NCBI GenBank assembly: GCA_945897515.1
Contig: CAMDFO010000011.1
Location: 27,636 to 91,635, forward strand
DNA: 64,000 nt
Origin: Rhodoplanes serenus
Lineage (GTDB): Bacteria > Pseudomonadota > Alphaproteobacteria > Rhizobiales > Xanthobacteraceae
Direction: 5' to 3'
Shown: positions 1 through 9,820 of the stretch, in pieces
Layout of the letters: each line of letters starts with the position of its first letter
How positions within the stretch are numbered: the first letter of the stretch is position 1
Notes under the pieces: generated by a model
The model's database searches: none
Seen by the model: only the letters and a program-made list of their open reading frames with translations
What the model was told of the DNA's origin: nothing
Position numbers and translations under genes: made by a program

Positions 1-140
1 CCTGCCGTGATTAAAGACAAAGCATGCCTGTTCGGTTCCGGCGATTTCGGTATTCTAGCCGGAGCCCGCCCGGAGACGGCAACGCCTTCCCTGCCACCCC
101 TTCCCGATCAAGCCGTCCGCACACTTAGTCCAAGGAGCAT

Positions 141-1073
141 ATGACGATGGCCAGCTACCAACTCGTGACCTACCAATCCGACAAAGGCCCTCGCGCGGGC
201 GTCGCCGTCGGCGACAAGCTGTTCGATGCGGCCGCGCTGACGCGCAACGCGCGTTACGTCACCATGCTCGACATCCTCAACGACTGGCAGAAGGCCAAGG
301 CCGCCCTCAAGGCGGCATCGGCCGCCGCCGGCAAGAGCAAGCTCAAGAGCCAGCCGTTCGCCAAGGCCAAGCTGCTGGCGCCGGTGCTGTGGCCGTCGGC
401 GATCTATTGCGCCGGCGCCAACTACAGCGACCACATGCTGGAAATGGCGAACCTGCAAGGCATCCCGCCGGCGCCGGACCCGCACGAGGTCGGACTCAAG
501 CCCTGGCACTTCATCAAGGCATCGCGCTCGGTGACGGGACCGAACACCACGGTGAAGCTGCCGTCATCGTCGAAGGCGATCGACTGGGAGGCCGAACTGG
601 GCGCCGTGATCGGCCGCACCGCCAAGAACGTGCCGCTGGCCAAGGCCCTGGATTACGTCGCGGGCTACACGGTCGCCAACGAATTGTCGGCCCGCGACCT
701 CGGCAAGCGCAATCAGCTTCCGGATTCGTCGCCGTTCAAGTGGGACTGGGTCGGCCAAAAATGCTTCGACAACGCCTGTCCGCTCGGGCCGTCGATCATT
801 CCGGCGAGCGACATCAAGGACCCGCAGAAGCTCGGCATCAAGCTCTGGGTCAACGACGTCATCAAGCAGGATTCCAACACCAGCGACATGATCTTCACGC
901 TGGCCGAGCAGATCGAGCAGCTTTCCTCGCGGATCACGCTACATCCAGGCGACATCATCCTGACCGGAACTCCGGCCGGCGTCGGCGCGGCGCGGCGGGA
1001 GTTCCTCAAAGCCGGGGATGTGACCAAGGTGTGGGTCGAGAACGTCGGCACGCTGGTCAACAAGATGGCGTGA
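141..1073 (+). CDS. Fumarylacetoacetate hydrolase (FAH) family protein
   Basis: 310 aa ORF; FAH-fold motifs IYCAGANYSDHMLEM, DWEAELGAVIGR, GDIILTGTPAGVG. Confidence 0.93.
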   Translation: MTMASYQLVTYQSDKGPRAGVAVGDKLFDAAALTRNARYVTMLDILNDWQKAKAALKAASAAAGKSKLKSQPFAKAKLLAPVLWPSAIYCAGANYSDHMLEMANLQGIPPAPDPHEVGLKPWHFIKASRSVTGPNTTVKLPSSSKAIDWEAELGAVIGRTAKNVPLAKALDYVAGYTVANELSARDLGKRNQLPDSSPFKWDWVGQKCFDNACPLGPSIIPASDIKDPQKLGIKLWVNDVIKQDSNTSDMIFTLAEQIEQLSSRITLHPGDIILTGTPAGVGAARREFLKAGDVTKVWVENVGTLVNKMA

Positions 1074-1201
1074 GCGGAACACCCGTCGTTCCGGGTCGCG
1101 CCCTCGGCGCGTCCCGGAAGTGACTGCGTGAGGCGCTTTGCCGGTTGCGGCGCCTCGCGCGACAGTTACACTTGCACTCAAACGTCGACCCTGGGGAGGA
1201 C

Positions 1202-2173
1202 ATGATGCGTCGTCTGTTGCTGGCTCTTGCTGTCGGTGTTGCAGCGTTCGCGAGCGCGAGCCCCGCTCTGTCCCAAGCCTGGCCGACCAAGGCGGTCAAG
1301 GTGGTGATTCCGCTCACGGCGGGCAGCGCAACCGACGTGATGGCGCGCATCGTGTTCGACGAGGTGTCAAAGCAGCTCGGCCAGTCGTTCGTGATCGAGA
1401 ACCGGCCGGGCGCCGGCAACTCAATCGGCATGAACGCGGTCGCAAAGGCCGAGCCCGACGGCTACACGATCCTGGCGAATTCCTCGACGCACACCGTGTC
1501 GCCTGCGGTGCGCGCGACCATGCCGCTCGACACCGCCAACGACCTCTCCGCCATCATCCCGCTCGGCAACATGCCGGTGGTGATCCTGTTCAACTCGAAG
1601 AAGGGCTACAAGCAGCTCTCGGACTTCGTGAACTGGGCGAAGGCCAATCCGGGCAAGGCGAACTACTCGTCGGCCGGCGCCGGCAACTCCTCGCATCTCA
1701 ACGGCGAACTGTTCAAGAAGGCGGGCGGCTTCGATGCCGTGCACCTGCCGTTCAAGGGCGCGCCGGAGGCGATGACCGAAGTGATCGCCGGCCGCTCGGA
1801 TTTCTACTTCTCGCCGCTGGTCAACGCGCTGCCGCTGATGAGGGACGGCCAGCTCCAAGCGCTCGCGGTGAGCAACGCCTCCCGCGCCTCCGCGCTGCCG
1901 GACCTGCCGACCGTCGCCCAGGCCGGCTATCCGCAATCGGAATACAATTTCTGGGCCGGCGTGTTCCTGCCGGTGAAAACGCCGGCCGCTATCAAGGAAA
2001 AGCTCTACGCCGAGGTCAAGAAGGCGCTCGACGCCCCGGTCGTGCGCGACCGGCTCAAGAACCTCGGCGCCGATCCGTTCCCGGTGACGTCGGCGCAGTT
2101 CGACGCGATCGTGAAGAAAGAGATCGAGAACAACTCGCAGGTCGCAAAGGCCGCCAATATTCGCGTGGAGTGA
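1202..2173 (+). CDS. Bug/TctC family tripartite tricarboxylate transporter substrate-binding protein
   Basis: Signal peptide MMRRLLLALAVGVAAFASASPALSQA; WPTKAVKVVIPLTAGSATDVMAR, VIENRPGAGN, EPDGYT; internal ATG at 1202 preferred over the ORF-track start at 1145. Confidence 0.93.
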   Translation: MMRRLLLALAVGVAAFASASPALSQAWPTKAVKVVIPLTAGSATDVMARIVFDEVSKQLGQSFVIENRPGAGNSIGMNAVAKAEPDGYTILANSSTHTVSPAVRATMPLDTANDLSAIIPLGNMPVVILFNSKKGYKQLSDFVNWAKANPGKANYSSAGAGNSSHLNGELFKKAGGFDAVHLPFKGAPEAMTEVIAGRSDFYFSPLVNALPLMRDGQLQALAVSNASRASALPDLPTVAQAGYPQSEYNFWAGVFLPVKTPAAIKEKLYAEVKKALDAPVVRDRLKNLGADPFPVTSAQFDAIVKKEIENNSQVAKAANIRVE

Positions 2174-2180
2174 AAGACCC

Positions 2181-2288
2181 GCGTGTTCCGGACAAGTGAG
2201 CGCGCAAGCGCCAACGCGATCCGGGACCCCGGTTAAACAAAGAAACAAGCTGGGTCCCGGGTCTCGCTTCGCTCGCCCGGGACACGAG
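2181..2288. repeat. Palindromic intergenic repeat, family S (GGTCCCGGGTCTCGCTTCGCTCGCCCGGGACACGAG)
   Basis: Near-identical blocks at 29385-29498 and 44176-44282. Confidence 0.75.
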
Positions 2289-2308
2289 CCGATCCAGGGA
2301 GGAACATC

Positions 2309-3262
2309 ATGAAACGCTGGCTTCTGACCGCTGCGCTCTGCCTGATCGGCACGGCGGCCTTTGCACAGGCCTACCCGAACAAGACGATCCGCGTGGTGGT
2401 GCCGTTCTCCGCAGGCTCGGGCACCGACATCGTGGCCCGCACCATCATGGATGCGTTGTCCCGGCAGCTCGGGCAGCCGATCATCGTCGAGAACCGCGTC
2501 GGCGCCGGCGGCACCATCGGCATCGGCCAGGTCGCCAAGGCCGATCCGGACGGCTACACGTTGTTGATCCAGTCGACCTCGTTCGCGGTGGTCGCCACGA
2601 CCTATTCCAAGCCCGGTTACGACGCGATCAAGGATTTCGCGCCGATCACCGCCTTGGTCAGCCTGCCGAATGTGATGATCGTGCAGGCCAACAAGTACAA
2701 GACACTCAAGGATTTCGTGGCTGCCGCCAAAGCCAATCCCGGCAAGATGAACTACGCCTCCGCCGGAGCCGGCAGCGCGGCGCATCTCAACGGCGAACGC
2801 TTCGCAATCGCCACCGGAACAAAGTACCAGCACATCCCCTACAAGGGCGGCCCGGAGGGCGTCACCTCGGTGATGGCGGGAGAGACCGACTTCTACTTCA
2901 TCCCGCTGCCGGCGGCACGCGGCCCGGTCGCGACCGGCAAGCTCGCGATCCTGGCGGTGTCGGGCTCGCAGCGCTCGGCATCGCTGCCCGACGTGCCGAC
3001 CACGGTCGAGGCTGGCTTTCCGGACTCCGAGTACGATTTCTGGGTCGGCTTCTGGGCGCCGGCCGGAACGCCGAAGGCTATCGTCGACAGGCTCAACGCC
3101 GAGACCGTGAAGGCGCTGAAGGATCCGGCGGTGATGGAGAAGCTCAAAGGCATCGGCGGCGACCCGCTACCGATGAGTTCGGCGCAGTTCGAGGCGTTCG
3201 TGAAGAAGGAGATCGACGTCAACGCCATGCTGGTGAAGGCGTCGGGCGTGCAGATCAATTAG
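2309..3262 (+). CDS. Bug/TctC family substrate-binding protein
   Basis: Signal peptide + PNKTIRVVVPFSAGSGTDIVART, VENRVGAGGTIG, DPDGYTLL. Confidence 0.94.
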   Translation: MKRWLLTAALCLIGTAAFAQAYPNKTIRVVVPFSAGSGTDIVARTIMDALSRQLGQPIIVENRVGAGGTIGIGQVAKADPDGYTLLIQSTSFAVVATTYSKPGYDAIKDFAPITALVSLPNVMIVQANKYKTLKDFVAAAKANPGKMNYASAGAGSAAHLNGERFAIATGTKYQHIPYKGGPEGVTSVMAGETDFYFIPLPAARGPVATGKLAILAVSGSQRSASLPDVPTTVEAGFPDSEYDFWVGFWAPAGTPKAIVDRLNAETVKALKDPAVMEKLKGIGGDPLPMSSAQFEAFVKKEIDVNAMLVKASGVQIN

Positions 3263-3281
3263 GCCTGCGCTGATCTCTCAA

Positions 3282-3407
3282 CGTCATGCCCGGCCATAGC
3301 CGTCCGAAAGGACGGCGTCGCTTCGCTCCGCCTATATGCCGGGCATCCACGCCTTGCGTGAGGCCAAGACGTGGATGGCCCGGTCAAGCCCGGCCATGAC
3401 GTGGATA
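3282..3407. repeat. Palindromic intergenic repeat, family R (CGTCATGCCCGG...GGGCATCCACG...CGTGGATGG...CCGGCCATGACG)
   Basis: Two facing hairpins at a convergent junction; relatives at 17931, 37522, 48016, 63245. Confidence 0.8.
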
Positions 3408-3417
3408 GAGCGTCACC

Positions 3418-3942
3418 TCACACCTTCCGGTCCGACAGCCCGACCTTGTCGTACAGCTCGTTGATGTGCTTTCGCACCTCCGGCGGCGCGTCGTCGACCA
3501 GCGGCGCGTGCTGCCATCCGACCTTCTCGCGCGCATAGCGGCCCATGATCTCGTCCTGGTCCGAGGTGCCGCCGCTGATGCCGTAACAGCCCACCATCTC
3601 GTTGCCCTGGAAGATCGGCGCGCAGCCGCCGGACACTACGATCTTGCCGCCGGTGAACACCGAGGCGTTCATCATCATCTGCGGATTGCGCTCCTTGAAC
3701 CATTGCTGGATCACGAGCCCGTCCGGAAAGCGCGGGCTCATCGAGCGGAACGCCGCCACGGTGAATGCCTTGCCCCAGGCGATCTCCGGCGTGATGAAGC
3801 CGGCCTCGTCCATCCGCTCCAATGCAAGCAAATGGCCCTCGGAATTGACCACCGCGATCGACACCGGCGCGCCGATTTCCTCGGCCTTCTCGATCACAGC
3901 CTTGATGAATTCGCGGCACGCGGCCACGCGCAGCTTTGCCAT
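3418..3942 (-). CDS. GlcG/HbpS family heme-binding-like protein (DUF336)
   Basis: EKAEEIGAPVSIAVVNSEGHLLALERMDEAGFITPEIAWGKAFTVAAF...GGCAPIFQGNEMVGCYGISGGTSDQDE. Confidence 0.85.
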   Translation of the reverse strand: MAKLRVAACREFIKAVIEKAEEIGAPVSIAVVNSEGHLLALERMDEAGFITPEIAWGKAFTVAAFRSMSPRFPDGLVIQQWFKERNPQMMMNASVFTGGKIVVSGGCAPIFQGNEMVGCYGISGGTSDQDEIMGRYAREKVGWQHAPLVDDAPPEVRKHINELYDKVGLSDRKV

Positions 3943-3958
3943 GACGCAGACCTCGCCG

Positions 3959-4963
3959 TTACTTCTTCAGCCCGGCCGCTGCGGCGGCCTCGCTCCAGCG
4001 CTTGGTCTCCGCGGCGACGAAACGCGCAAAATCGTCCGGACCGCCCTTGAGCGGAAGGATGCCCTGCGGCTCCCAGGCCTTGGCCACCTCCGGCGCGGCG
4101 GTCGCTTCCATCGCGGCTTTGCCGAGCTTGTCGATCACCACGCGCGGCGTGCCGGTGGGCACCACAAGGCCGAACCAGATCGAGGTCTCGAAGTCTGGCA
4201 CGCCCGCCTGCACCATGGTCGGCAGGTCGGGCAGCACGCCGAGCCGCACGCCGGTGGCGGTGGCCAGGAGTTTCAGCTTGCCGTCCTTGGCATGCGCGAT
4301 CACGGCCGAAGCCGGCGAGAACATCATCGACACGCGCCCGGCCAGCAGGTCGGTCGCCGCTTCCGGACTGCCCTTGTAGGGGACATGCTGGATCTTGATG
4401 CCGGTACGGACGGCGAACAACTCGCCCGCGAGATGCGGCACCGTACCAGGGCCGGTCGAGGCGTAATTCAGTTCGCCGGGCTTCGATTTGGCCAGCGCGA
4501 TCAGCCCCTTCACGTCATTCACGCCGGTCGACGGATGCACCGCGAGAAGGATGGCGGTGGTGTTCACCATCGCAACCGGCGCGAAATCCCTGGCTATGTT
4601 GAAGGTGAGGTTGGGATTGATCTGCTCGTTGATGGCGTTGGCCGCCGACAGCATGAACAGCGTGTAGCCGTCCTTCTCGGCGCGCGCGACCTCGGCCGCC
4701 GCGATGCTCGACGCAGCGCCCGGCTTGCTCTCGACCACGACCTGCTGGCCGAGGAGCTGCGTCATGCGGTTGCCGATCACGCGCGCGGCGATATCCGCGG
4801 AGGAGCCCGGCGGGAAGCCGACGATCAGGCGGACCGGCCGGTTCGGGTAATCGCTCTGCGCCTGCGCCGCGGGCGGCATCGACAAGGCCGCAACGGCCAA
4901 GGCTGCGGCGGCCAGGACGGCGCGCTTCAATCCGGTCAGCATTTCCATTCCTCCCAGTTCCAT
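3959..4963 (-). CDS. Bug/TctC family substrate-binding protein
   Basis: Signal peptide, YPNRPVRLIVGFPPGSSADIAARV, VVESKPGAASSIAA. Confidence 0.93.
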   Translation of the reverse strand: MELGGMEMLTGLKRAVLAAAALAVAALSMPPAAQAQSDYPNRPVRLIVGFPPGSSADIAARVIGNRMTQLLGQQVVVESKPGAASSIAAAEVARAEKDGYTLFMLSAANAINEQINPNLTFNIARDFAPVAMVNTTAILLAVHPSTGVNDVKGLIALAKSKPGELNYASTGPGTVPHLAGELFAVRTGIKIQHVPYKGSPEAATDLLAGRVSMMFSPASAVIAHAKDGKLKLLATATGVRLGVLPDLPTMVQAGVPDFETSIWFGLVVPTGTPRVVIDKLGKAAMEATAAPEVAKAWEPQGILPLKGGPDDFARFVAAETKRWSEAAAAAGLKK

Positions 4964-4964
4964 T

Positions 4965-5963
4965 TCAAGGTTTCTTGAATCCAGATTCGGTCACGACACG
5001 AGCCCATTTCTTCAATTCATCGTCGACAAAGCGCGCGAATTCCGCCGGCGTTCCTCCGATCGGATCGACACCCTGGGCCTGCATCATTGCCAACGCCTCC
5101 TTTGACTTCAGCGCCTCGTTGACGGCGAGCGACAGCTTCTCGACGATCGCAGGCGGCGTGCCGCCCGGCGCGAGAAGACCCATCCAGATGCCCGCTGAAT
5201 AACCCGGTACGCCCGACTCGATCATGGTCGGCACGTCGGGGGCGATTGCGGCGCGCGTCGGCTGCGTGACCGCAAGCGCCTTGAGCTTGCCGGCCTGCAC
5301 GTTCGACCATACCGTGGCAGCGGGGCCGAACATCATCGGTACGCGGCCGGCGAGCACGTCGTTCATGCTCTGCGCGCTGCCGGGATACGGCACCTGCTGC
5401 AACGTGATGCCGGCGGCGCGGCTGAGCAGCACCCCTGACAGATGGCTCATGGTGCCGGCGCCGGACGAGGCATACTGGGGCGGTGCGTGCGGCGTGGCTT
5501 TCGCGAGCGCGATCAGCTCCTGGATGTTGTTCACGGGAAACGCGGGATGCGCCACCAGGATCTGCGGCGCGTTCGCCACCAGCGTAATCGGCGCGAGATC
5601 CTTGCCGAAATCGAAGCTCAGAGTGTTGATCGCCGGATTGATCGAGTTGGCGACGGTGGCCATCAAGAGCGTGTAGCCATCCTTTGGCGAGCGGGCGACA
5701 TGCTCGGCTGCGAGATTGGAGCCGGCGCCCGGCCGGTTCTCGATCACCACCTGCTGGCCGAGCGCCTGGCTCATGCGCCCCGCGAGCACGCGCGCCAGCA
5801 CGTCCGCCACCGCCCCTGGCCCGAAGCCGACGAACACCCGGATCGGCCGGCTGGGATAGCTTTCGGGCCGCTCCTGGGCCTTGGCCGTGGCAATCCCACC
5901 CCAGACAGCGATCCCCAACGCCAAACCGACCGTGACCAGCTTCGACCGAGTCATCGTTTCCAT
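4965..5963 (-). CDS. Bug/TctC family substrate-binding protein
   Basis: YPSRPIRVFVGFGPGAVADVLARVLAG, VIENRPGAGSNLAAEHVARSPKDGYTLL; tandem with 3959-4963. Confidence 0.93.
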   Translation of the reverse strand: METMTRSKLVTVGLALGIAVWGGIATAKAQERPESYPSRPIRVFVGFGPGAVADVLARVLAGRMSQALGQQVVIENRPGAGSNLAAEHVARSPKDGYTLLMATVANSINPAINTLSFDFGKDLAPITLVANAPQILVAHPAFPVNNIQELIALAKATPHAPPQYASSGAGTMSHLSGVLLSRAAGITLQQVPYPGSAQSMNDVLAGRVPMMFGPAATVWSNVQAGKLKALAVTQPTRAAIAPDVPTMIESGVPGYSAGIWMGLLAPGGTPPAIVEKLSLAVNEALKSKEALAMMQAQGVDPIGGTPAEFARFVDDELKKWARVVTESGFKKP

Positions 5964-6020
5964 CCCGCATCCGGACTGTGCCGTCCGATGAACGATAGTA
6001 ACCCATTTTTAACGAATGGC

Positions 6021-6041
6021 ACGGTTGCTGAACGCAACCGT
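6021..6041. promoter_or_regulatory. Inverted repeat in divergent intergenic region (ACGGTTG-CTGAACG-CAACCGT)
   Basis: 7-bp perfect arms, 7-nt spacer, between divergent genes 4965-5963(-) and 6103(+). Confidence 0.4.
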
Positions 6042-6102
6042 TAACCTCCGGTAAACCTTGTGGCGTCATGGTGACCGACGGAACTCCGGCAAATTTGGCG
6101 TC

Positions 6103-7455
6103 ATGCTGCAAGCATTCATCGAGCTCGTGAATCAGCACGGCTGGCAAGCGCTCATGCTCGCGGCCGCCGCAAGCGTTGCGGGCGGCGCGCTCTGGTACGG
6201 GCACCGGCTCCGGCGCAGCAACGCGCAGCTTCATCTGGCGCTCGACAACATGTCGCAGGGCTTGTGCATGTGGTCGCCCACGGCGGTGCTCACCCTCTGC
6301 AACAAGCGCTACGCCGAGATGTACGACATGCCGCGTCATCTCAGCACGCCGGGAAGCGAGTTGCGCGAGTTGCTCGATTACCGGATCAAAAACGGGACCT
6401 TCAGCGGCAGCCGGGACCAGTACATCGCCGACCTGTTGAGCGGCATCAAGAAAGGCAAGACCGTCACCAACGTGCGCGAGCACGAAGGGCGCTACATGGT
6501 CATCGTCAACCAGCCACTGCCGGACGGCGGCTGGGTCGCGACCCACGAGGACATCACCGAGCGGCGCCTCGCCGACCGGCAGCGGGTCTCGCTCCGTGAG
6601 CAGGACAGCCGGCGCACCGTGGTCGAGGGTGCGCTGACCGTATTCCGCGAGCGGATGGAGAGTGTCCTCAAGGTCGTGAGCGACGGCGCCAGCGCCATGA
6701 AGGTCACGGCGGCGAACCTGCTCACCTCCTCCGACCAGACCTCGCAACGCGCCGAGGGAGCTGTCGACAGCTCAAACGAGGCATCGGTCAACGTCGAGAC
6801 CGCGGCTGCGGCCGCCGGAGAAATGTCCAGCTCGATCGCCGAGATCGCCGAGCAATTGACCAGGACCACCGACGTGGTGCGCGACGCCGTGCGCGAAGCC
6901 GAAGCTACCAACAGCCGGATTTCGGGACTAGCCGAAGCGGCACAGAAGATCGGCGACGTGGTCAAGCTGATCCGCGATATCGCGGGCCAGACCAACCTGC
7001 TTGCACTCAATGCCACGATCGAGGCCGCGCGCGCGGGCGAAGCCGGCCGCGGCTTTGCGGTCGTCGCCTCGGAGGTCAAGTCGCTCGCGGTACAGACCGC
7101 CAAGGCCACCGAGGACATTGCCGCCCAGATCCTGGCGGTACAGGCTTCGAGCACCGGCGCGGTCGACGCGATCCGCGGCATCACCGCGCGGATGAACGAG
7201 ATCAGCGCCTACACATCGGCTGTCGCCGCCTCGGTCGAGGAACAGAACGCAGCCACCAGCGAGATTTCTCACAACGTGACCGGCGCCGCGCAAGGCACGC
7301 ATACGGTGGCCTCCGCACTGGTGCAGCTCGCAGGCGCCGCAACCGCGACGCGCGCGTCAGCGGAGACGGTGCTGCACGCCTCGCATTCGGTCGAGAGCGC
7401 GGTCGACAACCTGCGCGGCGAAGTCGAGAGCTTCCTGAGCAAGGTCGCGGTGTAG
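6103..7455 (+). CDS. Methyl-accepting chemotaxis-type protein: one N-terminal TM, cytosolic PAS (PAS-7-like), MCP signalling domain
   Basis: [57 protein letters not shown]-7 signature; [40 protein letters not shown] hairpin; start 6103 preferred over 6058. Confidence 0.9.
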   Translation: MLQAFIELVNQHGWQALMLAAAASVAGGALWYGHRLRRSNAQLHLALDNMSQGLCMWSPTAVLTLCNKRYAEMYDMPRHLSTPGSELRELLDYRIKNGTFSGSRDQYIADLLSGIKKGKTVTNVREHEGRYMVIVNQPLPDGGWVATHEDITERRLADRQRVSLREQDSRRTVVEGALTVFRERMESVLKVVSDGASAMKVTAANLLTSSDQTSQRAEGAVDSSNEASVNVETAAAAAGEMSSSIAEIAEQLTRTTDVVRDAVREAEATNSRISGLAEAAQKIGDVVKLIRDIAGQTNLLALNATIEAARAGEAGRGFAVVASEVKSLAVQTAKATEDIAAQILAVQASSTGAVDAIRGITARMNEISAYTSAVAASVEEQNAATSEISHNVTGAAQGTHTVASALVQLAGAATATRASAETVLHASHSVESAVDNLRGEVESFLSKVAV

Positions 7456-7539
7456 GCTTCGGCCGACACCACTCGCGCTGCGTTGTAATTGACGCTTTCC
7501 AGTGGGATGCTTGACGCCGTCGTCACGGTGCCCGATCCC

Positions 7540-8787
7540 ATGTCTTCCCGACCCAAAACCCAAGCCCTTTCGCTCACGCAGAGCGCGTCCGGCGTTTCAC
7601 TCGCCGGTGGCGTGCGAGCCGGGCCTTGGGTGTTCGTCTCGGGCCTGCTGCCGCGCGACCTCGGCAATGCGCAACGCCCGCGCTCGGGCGAACCGCCGTG
7701 GCTGACGCAGGCCAAATCGGTATGGCAAGGCGCAGCCGACGTGCTCAAGACCGGCGGCGCGGACGTGTCGCGGATCGTGCGCTGCGACCAGTTCTTCACC
7801 GACTGGCGCGCGGTGCCGTTCTTCCACCAGGCGCGGCGCGCGGCCTGCGGCAACTACATCGCGCCCAGCACGTCGATCCTGCAGCCGGAAACCCTGGTGC
7901 CGGGTGCCGACATGATGACCGACATGATCGCCGTGGCGAGCGACGGGCCTGCGATCGAGCCGATTTTTCCGAAGGGGCTCGACACGCCGTCGACTTCGTC
8001 GTTCGTGCCGGTGGTCCGGGCCGGCAACCTCGTGTTCGTGGCGGGCTTCCTGGCAGCGAGCGGGCCGGGCGATCTCGACGGCGTGGCCAAAGAGGCCAAG
8101 GTGCCGGAAGGCCATCTCTGGAAGGGCAACCGCATCCAGCTCGAGGCGCGCTACGTCATCAAGGAAAAGCTGATCCCGGCGCTGGCGGGGGCCGGGCTCG
8201 AATTGAAGGACACGGTCAAAGCCAACGTGTTCCTGCGGGACATCGACGACGTGCCGGCATTCAATCAGGTCTGGGCTGAGGCGTTCGGCGGCGACATCCC
8301 CGCGACCTCGATCACGCCGACCAGCAATCCCGGCTTCGCCATCGAGGATTCCAGGATCGAGATCAACCTGGTCGCCTCGACCGAGCGAAAGAGCGTGAAG
8401 CGCATCGACAGCGAGCGCGGCGCGCTTGCAGTGTGCGACGGCCATCCGGTCGCGCTGCGAGCGGGCGACCTGCTGCTGTTCTCAGGGCTCGAGGCCGCCG
8501 ACCGCAACGGACTGATCGCGGCCGCGAAGCGCGGCGGCATCGAGGCCCAGATGGAATACCTGATCGACGTCGCCGAGGATGCCTGCGCGCAGGCCGGCAC
8601 AACCTTGCGCAACGCAACGCGCATCCTGCAAGTGCACACCGATCTCGCCGAGTTGGCGCCGGCATGTCGCGTGTGGCAGCGGCGCTTCCCGGACATGCCG
8701 CTGCCGATCAGCGCGGCGCGGGTTCCGGCGCCGCTGATCGTGCCGGGCTGCACGGTACAGCTCGACCTTTGGGTGTACGCTCCGTGA
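7540..8787 (+). CDS. Single-chain protein with three RidA (YjgF/YER057c/UK114)-like domains
   Basis: Three successive repeats beginning GPWVFVSG / GNLVFVAG / GDLLLFSG, each with a helical segment and a terminal strand (DMMTDMIAV / RIEINLVA / TVQLDLWVYA). Confidence 0.8.
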   Translation: MSSRPKTQALSLTQSASGVSLAGGVRAGPWVFVSGLLPRDLGNAQRPRSGEPPWLTQAKSVWQGAADVLKTGGADVSRIVRCDQFFTDWRAVPFFHQARRAACGNYIAPSTSILQPETLVPGADMMTDMIAVASDGPAIEPIFPKGLDTPSTSSFVPVVRAGNLVFVAGFLAASGPGDLDGVAKEAKVPEGHLWKGNRIQLEARYVIKEKLIPALAGAGLELKDTVKANVFLRDIDDVPAFNQVWAEAFGGDIPATSITPTSNPGFAIEDSRIEINLVASTERKSVKRIDSERGALAVCDGHPVALRAGDLLLFSGLEAADRNGLIAAAKRGGIEAQMEYLIDVAEDACAQAGTTLRNATRILQVHTDLAELAPACRVWQRRFPDMPLPISAARVPAPLIVPGCTVQLDLWVYAP

Positions 8788-8804
8788 GACTTTGGGAGAC
8801 GACG

Positions 8805-9767
8805 ATGAAATGCTTGCTGATCGCTGTCGCATTTGCCGCAACCTTGCCGGCCGGCGCCATCGCACAGACCTACCCCGACCGGCCGGTGCGTATCATCGTG
8901 CCGTTCGCAGCCGGCGGCGGCTCGGACGTGGTCGGCCGCGCTATCGCGCTCAAGCTCAGCGACAAGCTCGGGCAGTCCTTCGTGGTGGAGAACCGCACCG
9001 GCGCGGGCGGCAGCCTCGGCGCCACGCAAGCCGCGCGCGCCACGCCGGACGGCTATACGCTGCTGCTCGGATCGAGCTCGGAAATTGCGCAGTATCCCAA
9101 CGTGGCCTCAAACGTGGCGTACGACTCGGTGCGCGATTTCGTCCCGATCGCCTTGATCGCGACGGTGCCGCTGGTGCTCACCGTCACCGACGGCCTGCCG
9201 GCCAAGACCACGCAGGAACTGATCGCGCACGCCAAAGCCAATCCAGGAAAGCTCAACTTCGGCTCGGCCGGACCCGGCTCGACCACGCATCTTGCGGTGG
9301 CGCTGTTCAACAACATGACCGGCACGCAGATGACCCACGTGCCGTATCGCGGCAGCGCGCCGGTCGTTACCGATCTGATCGCCGGCAATTTGCAAATGGC
9401 GATCCCGACCATGTCGGCGGTGCTGCCGCACGCCAAGGGCGGCAAGGTCCGGTTGCTTGCGGTCTCGACCGCGAAGCGTGCCTCGGCGCTGCCGGACGTC
9501 CCGACCATCCAGGAGAGCGGAGTTCCGGGCTACGCCACCGGCCTGTGGACCGGCCTGCTGGCGCCGACGGGCACGCCGAAAGCGATCGTCGATCGCCTGA
9601 GCGCCGCCGTCGCCGAGGCACTGGCCGCACCGGACCTGAAGGGCCTGCTTGCGAGCCAGGGGGCCGAGCAGTCCGGCGGCACGCCCGCGCAGTTCGCCGA
9701 CGAGATCAAACGCGAGCTGGCGGTGTGGAAAGAGGTGGCACAAAAGACGGGAATACGGATCGACTGA
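8805..9767 (+). CDS. Bug/TctC family substrate-binding protein
   Basis: Signal peptide MKCLLIAVAFAATLPAGAIAQT; YPDRPVRIIVPFAAGGGSDVVGRA, VENRTGAGGSLGA. Confidence 0.93.
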   Translation: MKCLLIAVAFAATLPAGAIAQTYPDRPVRIIVPFAAGGGSDVVGRAIALKLSDKLGQSFVVENRTGAGGSLGATQAARATPDGYTLLLGSSSEIAQYPNVASNVAYDSVRDFVPIALIATVPLVLTVTDGLPAKTTQELIAHAKANPGKLNFGSAGPGSTTHLAVALFNNMTGTQMTHVPYRGSAPVVTDLIAGNLQMAIPTMSAVLPHAKGGKVRLLAVSTAKRASALPDVPTIQESGVPGYATGLWTGLLAPTGTPKAIVDRLSAAVAEALAAPDLKGLLASQGAEQSGGTPAQFADEIKRELAVWKEVAQKTGIRID

Positions 9768-9820
9768 CTGGATTTTGTGGCCGATCCCGGCTTCACTGCG
9801 CCGAACTCAAAAGAGCGCAG

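Noticed and set aside
1421-2833. 470-aa antisense ORF overlapping two Bug genes
   Set aside because: Low-complexity Arg/His/Gly/Asp-rich shadow ORF typical of high-GC antisense frames; the + strand has clear Bug family motifs.
3959-5963. Adjacent Bug genes as one split or frameshifted gene
   Set aside because: Each has its own signal peptide, full-length binding domain and stop; they are tandem genes.
6015-6030. TGGCACGGTTGC as a sigma-54 promoter
   Set aside because: Spacing between TGGCAC and TTGC is 2 nt rather than 5, so it does not fit the -24/-12 consensus.
5017-6747. 576-aa minus-strand ORF spanning a Bug gene and the MCP gene
   Set aside because: Runs out of frame through two well supported genes; the Bug sequence appears in it only as a frame-shifted translation.
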